Below, one piece after another: positions 63,192 through 64,000 of a stretch of DNA of 64,000 bases. Below the pieces are notes generated by a model that was not told the DNA's origin, did not search any database, and worked only from the letters and a program-made list of their open reading frames with translations. This DNA is from Pseudomonas multiresinivorans (GTDB lineage: Bacteria > Pseudomonadota > Gammaproteobacteria > Pseudomonadales > Pseudomonadaceae), in contig NZ_CP048833.1 in assembly GCF_012971725.1 (NCBI RefSeq), positions 2,108,001 to 2,172,000 of the forward strand. The letters run 5' to 3'. The translations under genes and the position numbers were made by a program. How positions within the stretch are numbered: the stretch's first letter is position 1; every line of letters starts with the position of its first letter.

Positions 63192-63863
63192 ATGCGCGAT
63201 TACCAGTGGCTGCACGAATACTGCCTGAACCGCTTTGGCTCGGTCGAGGCGCTGGAAGCACGCTTGCCCCAGGCCAGGTCGCCGGCCGAACTGGTGGCGG
63301 TCGGCGATGATCGCTACCTGTCGCTGATCAGCCTGCGCATCTTCCGCGCTGGGCTCAAGCACAGCCTGGTGGACGCCAAGTGGCCGGCCTTCGAGGGGGT
63401 CTTCTTCGGTTTTGATCCGGAGAAGGTCGTGCTGATGGGCGGCGAGCGCCTGGAAAACCTGATGCAGGACGCCCGGCTGATTCGTCACCTGGGCAAGCTC
63501 AAGAGTGTGCCGCGCAACGCCCAGTTCGTCCTGGACATTGCTCGCGAATACGGCAGCTTCGGCACACTGCTGGCCAGTTGGCCGTCCAGCGATATCGTCG
63601 GTCTCTGGAAGCTGCTGGCCAAGCGTGGCAGCCAATTGGGTGGCATGTCTGCGCCGCGCTTCCTGCGCATGGCTGGCAAGGACACGTTCGTCCTCGGCGA
63701 CGATGTGGTTGCCGCGCTCAAGGCTCAGGAAATCGTCGACAAGGCTCCCACCAGCCAGAAGGATCTGGCGTTGGTGCAGGCTGCCTTTAATCAATGGCAG
63801 GAACAAAGCGGCCGTCCGCTGTGCCAGATTTCCATGATGCTGGCTTTCACGGTCAACCACTGA
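63192..63863 (+). CDS. DNA-3-methyladenine glycosylase-like protein
   Basis: A 223-residue, mainly helical protein. It resembles the HhH-type glycosylase relatives annotated as 3-methyladenine DNA glycosylase in Pseudomonas (MRDYQWLHEYCLNRFGS, SVPRNAQFVLDIAREYGSF, SQLGGMSAPRFLRMAGKD). The helix-hairpin-helix and catalytic Asp are not obvious to me, so the enzymatic call is tentative. It sits 19 bp downstream of ttcA, probably in one operon, and 28 bp before a sirtuin gene. Confidence 0.6.
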   Translation: MRDYQWLHEYCLNRFGSVEALEARLPQARSPAELVAVGDDRYLSLISLRIFRAGLKHSLVDAKWPAFEGVFFGFDPEKVVLMGGERLENLMQDARLIRHLGKLKSVPRNAQFVLDIAREYGSFGTLLASWPSSDIVGLWKLLAKRGSQLGGMSAPRFLRMAGKDTFVLGDDVVAALKAQEIVDKAPTSQKDLALVQAAFNQWQEQSGRPLCQISMMLAFTVNH

Positions 63864-63891
63864 TACGCGGTCCCGCCGCGGAGGAGGGCGC

Positions 63892-64000
63892 ATGGACTCG
63901 GCGATCGAACGCACTGGCGCAGCGCTGGCTCGCACAGAACGTATCCTGGTGATTACCGGCGCCGGGCTCTCGGCCGACTCCGGGATGCCCACCTATCGCG
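63892..64000 (+). CDS. Sirtuin (NAD-dependent protein deacylase), 5' part only
   Basis: The window ends after 36 codons. The visible part includes RILVITGAGLSADSGMPTYR, the NAD-binding GAGxSxxSG(I/M)P motif of Sir2 proteins. A GGAGGAGG ribosome-binding site lies before the ATG. It probably belongs to the ttcA operon. Confidence 0.85.
   Translation, partial: MDSAIERTGAALARTERILVITGAGLSADSGMPTYR

Overview
This 64 kb window is chromosomal DNA of a Pseudomonas, most likely of the P. aeruginosa group (relatives such as P. nitroreducens, P. citronellolis or P. knackmussii). It is GC-rich with strong third-position GC, and its gene blocks match P. aeruginosa from memory: xerD-dsbC-hom-thrC, braCDEFG, an ABC-transporter to phrS block, phaJ1-lipase-fadD2-fadD1, and a KASIII-ECF sigma block. 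There are no rRNA or tRNA genes, insertion sequences, prophage genes or CRISPR arrays. Non-coding structure consists mainly of intrinsic terminators and two families of REP-type inverted repeats.

Layout. 1-7.6 kb: cation/proton antiporter, xerD, dsbC, hom, thrC and two small proteins. 7.8-13.8 kb: the high-affinity branched-chain amino-acid transporter braCDEFG on the minus strand, then two small conserved proteins. 13.9-17.2 kb: a phosphonate/selenate-type ABC transporter. 17.4-19.1 kb: a reductase/isomerase pair for C3 hydroxy-oxo acids. 19.1-28.6 kb: an NbdA-like MHYT-GGDEF-EAL protein, a phosphoethanolamine transferase, a universal stress protein, the RNA-polymerase recycling ATPase RapA, an AlkB-type dioxygenase and the dual-function RNA PhrS. 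28.7-33 kb: a FUSC/DUF1656/HlyD efflux set and an MFS pump. 33.1-39.1 kb: phaJ1, a lysophospholipase-like hydrolase and the acyl-CoA synthetase pair fadD2/fadD1. 39.1-51.4 kb: chemoreceptor, HrpA helicase, GST, HIT protein, lipoprotein, diguanylate cyclase, acyltransferase, and an MFS pump with its divergent LysR regulator. 51.4-57 kb: ankyrin protein, FabH-like synthase with an ECF sigma factor and zinc-finger partner, DedA-rhodanese fusion, OprO/OprP-type porin. 57-64 kb: GNAT, acyl-CoA dehydrogenase with CoA-transferase, SprT, Yip1, DnaJ-like, TtcA, a glycosylase-like protein and the start of a sirtuin.

The most interesting locus is 28.32-28.63 kb. A 9/10 match to the Anr/Dnr box sits about 41 bp before the predicted start of a roughly 208-nt RNA. 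That RNA has a strong ribosome-binding site, a 36-codon single-membrane-helix ORF and a strong terminator. This is the PhrS architecture: an oxygen-responsive RNA that is also an mRNA. The second notable observation is a REP doublet inserted in frame inside hrpA, so that the repeat is translated into a linker of about 40 residues. Others are an intact GGDEF motif in the NbdA-like protein (degenerate in P. aeruginosa NbdA), a perfect 16-bp palindrome over the predicted braC promoter, and an Anr-like site in front of the uspK-like gene. All homology and synteny statements rest on recognition of motifs and remembered families; no database search was run.
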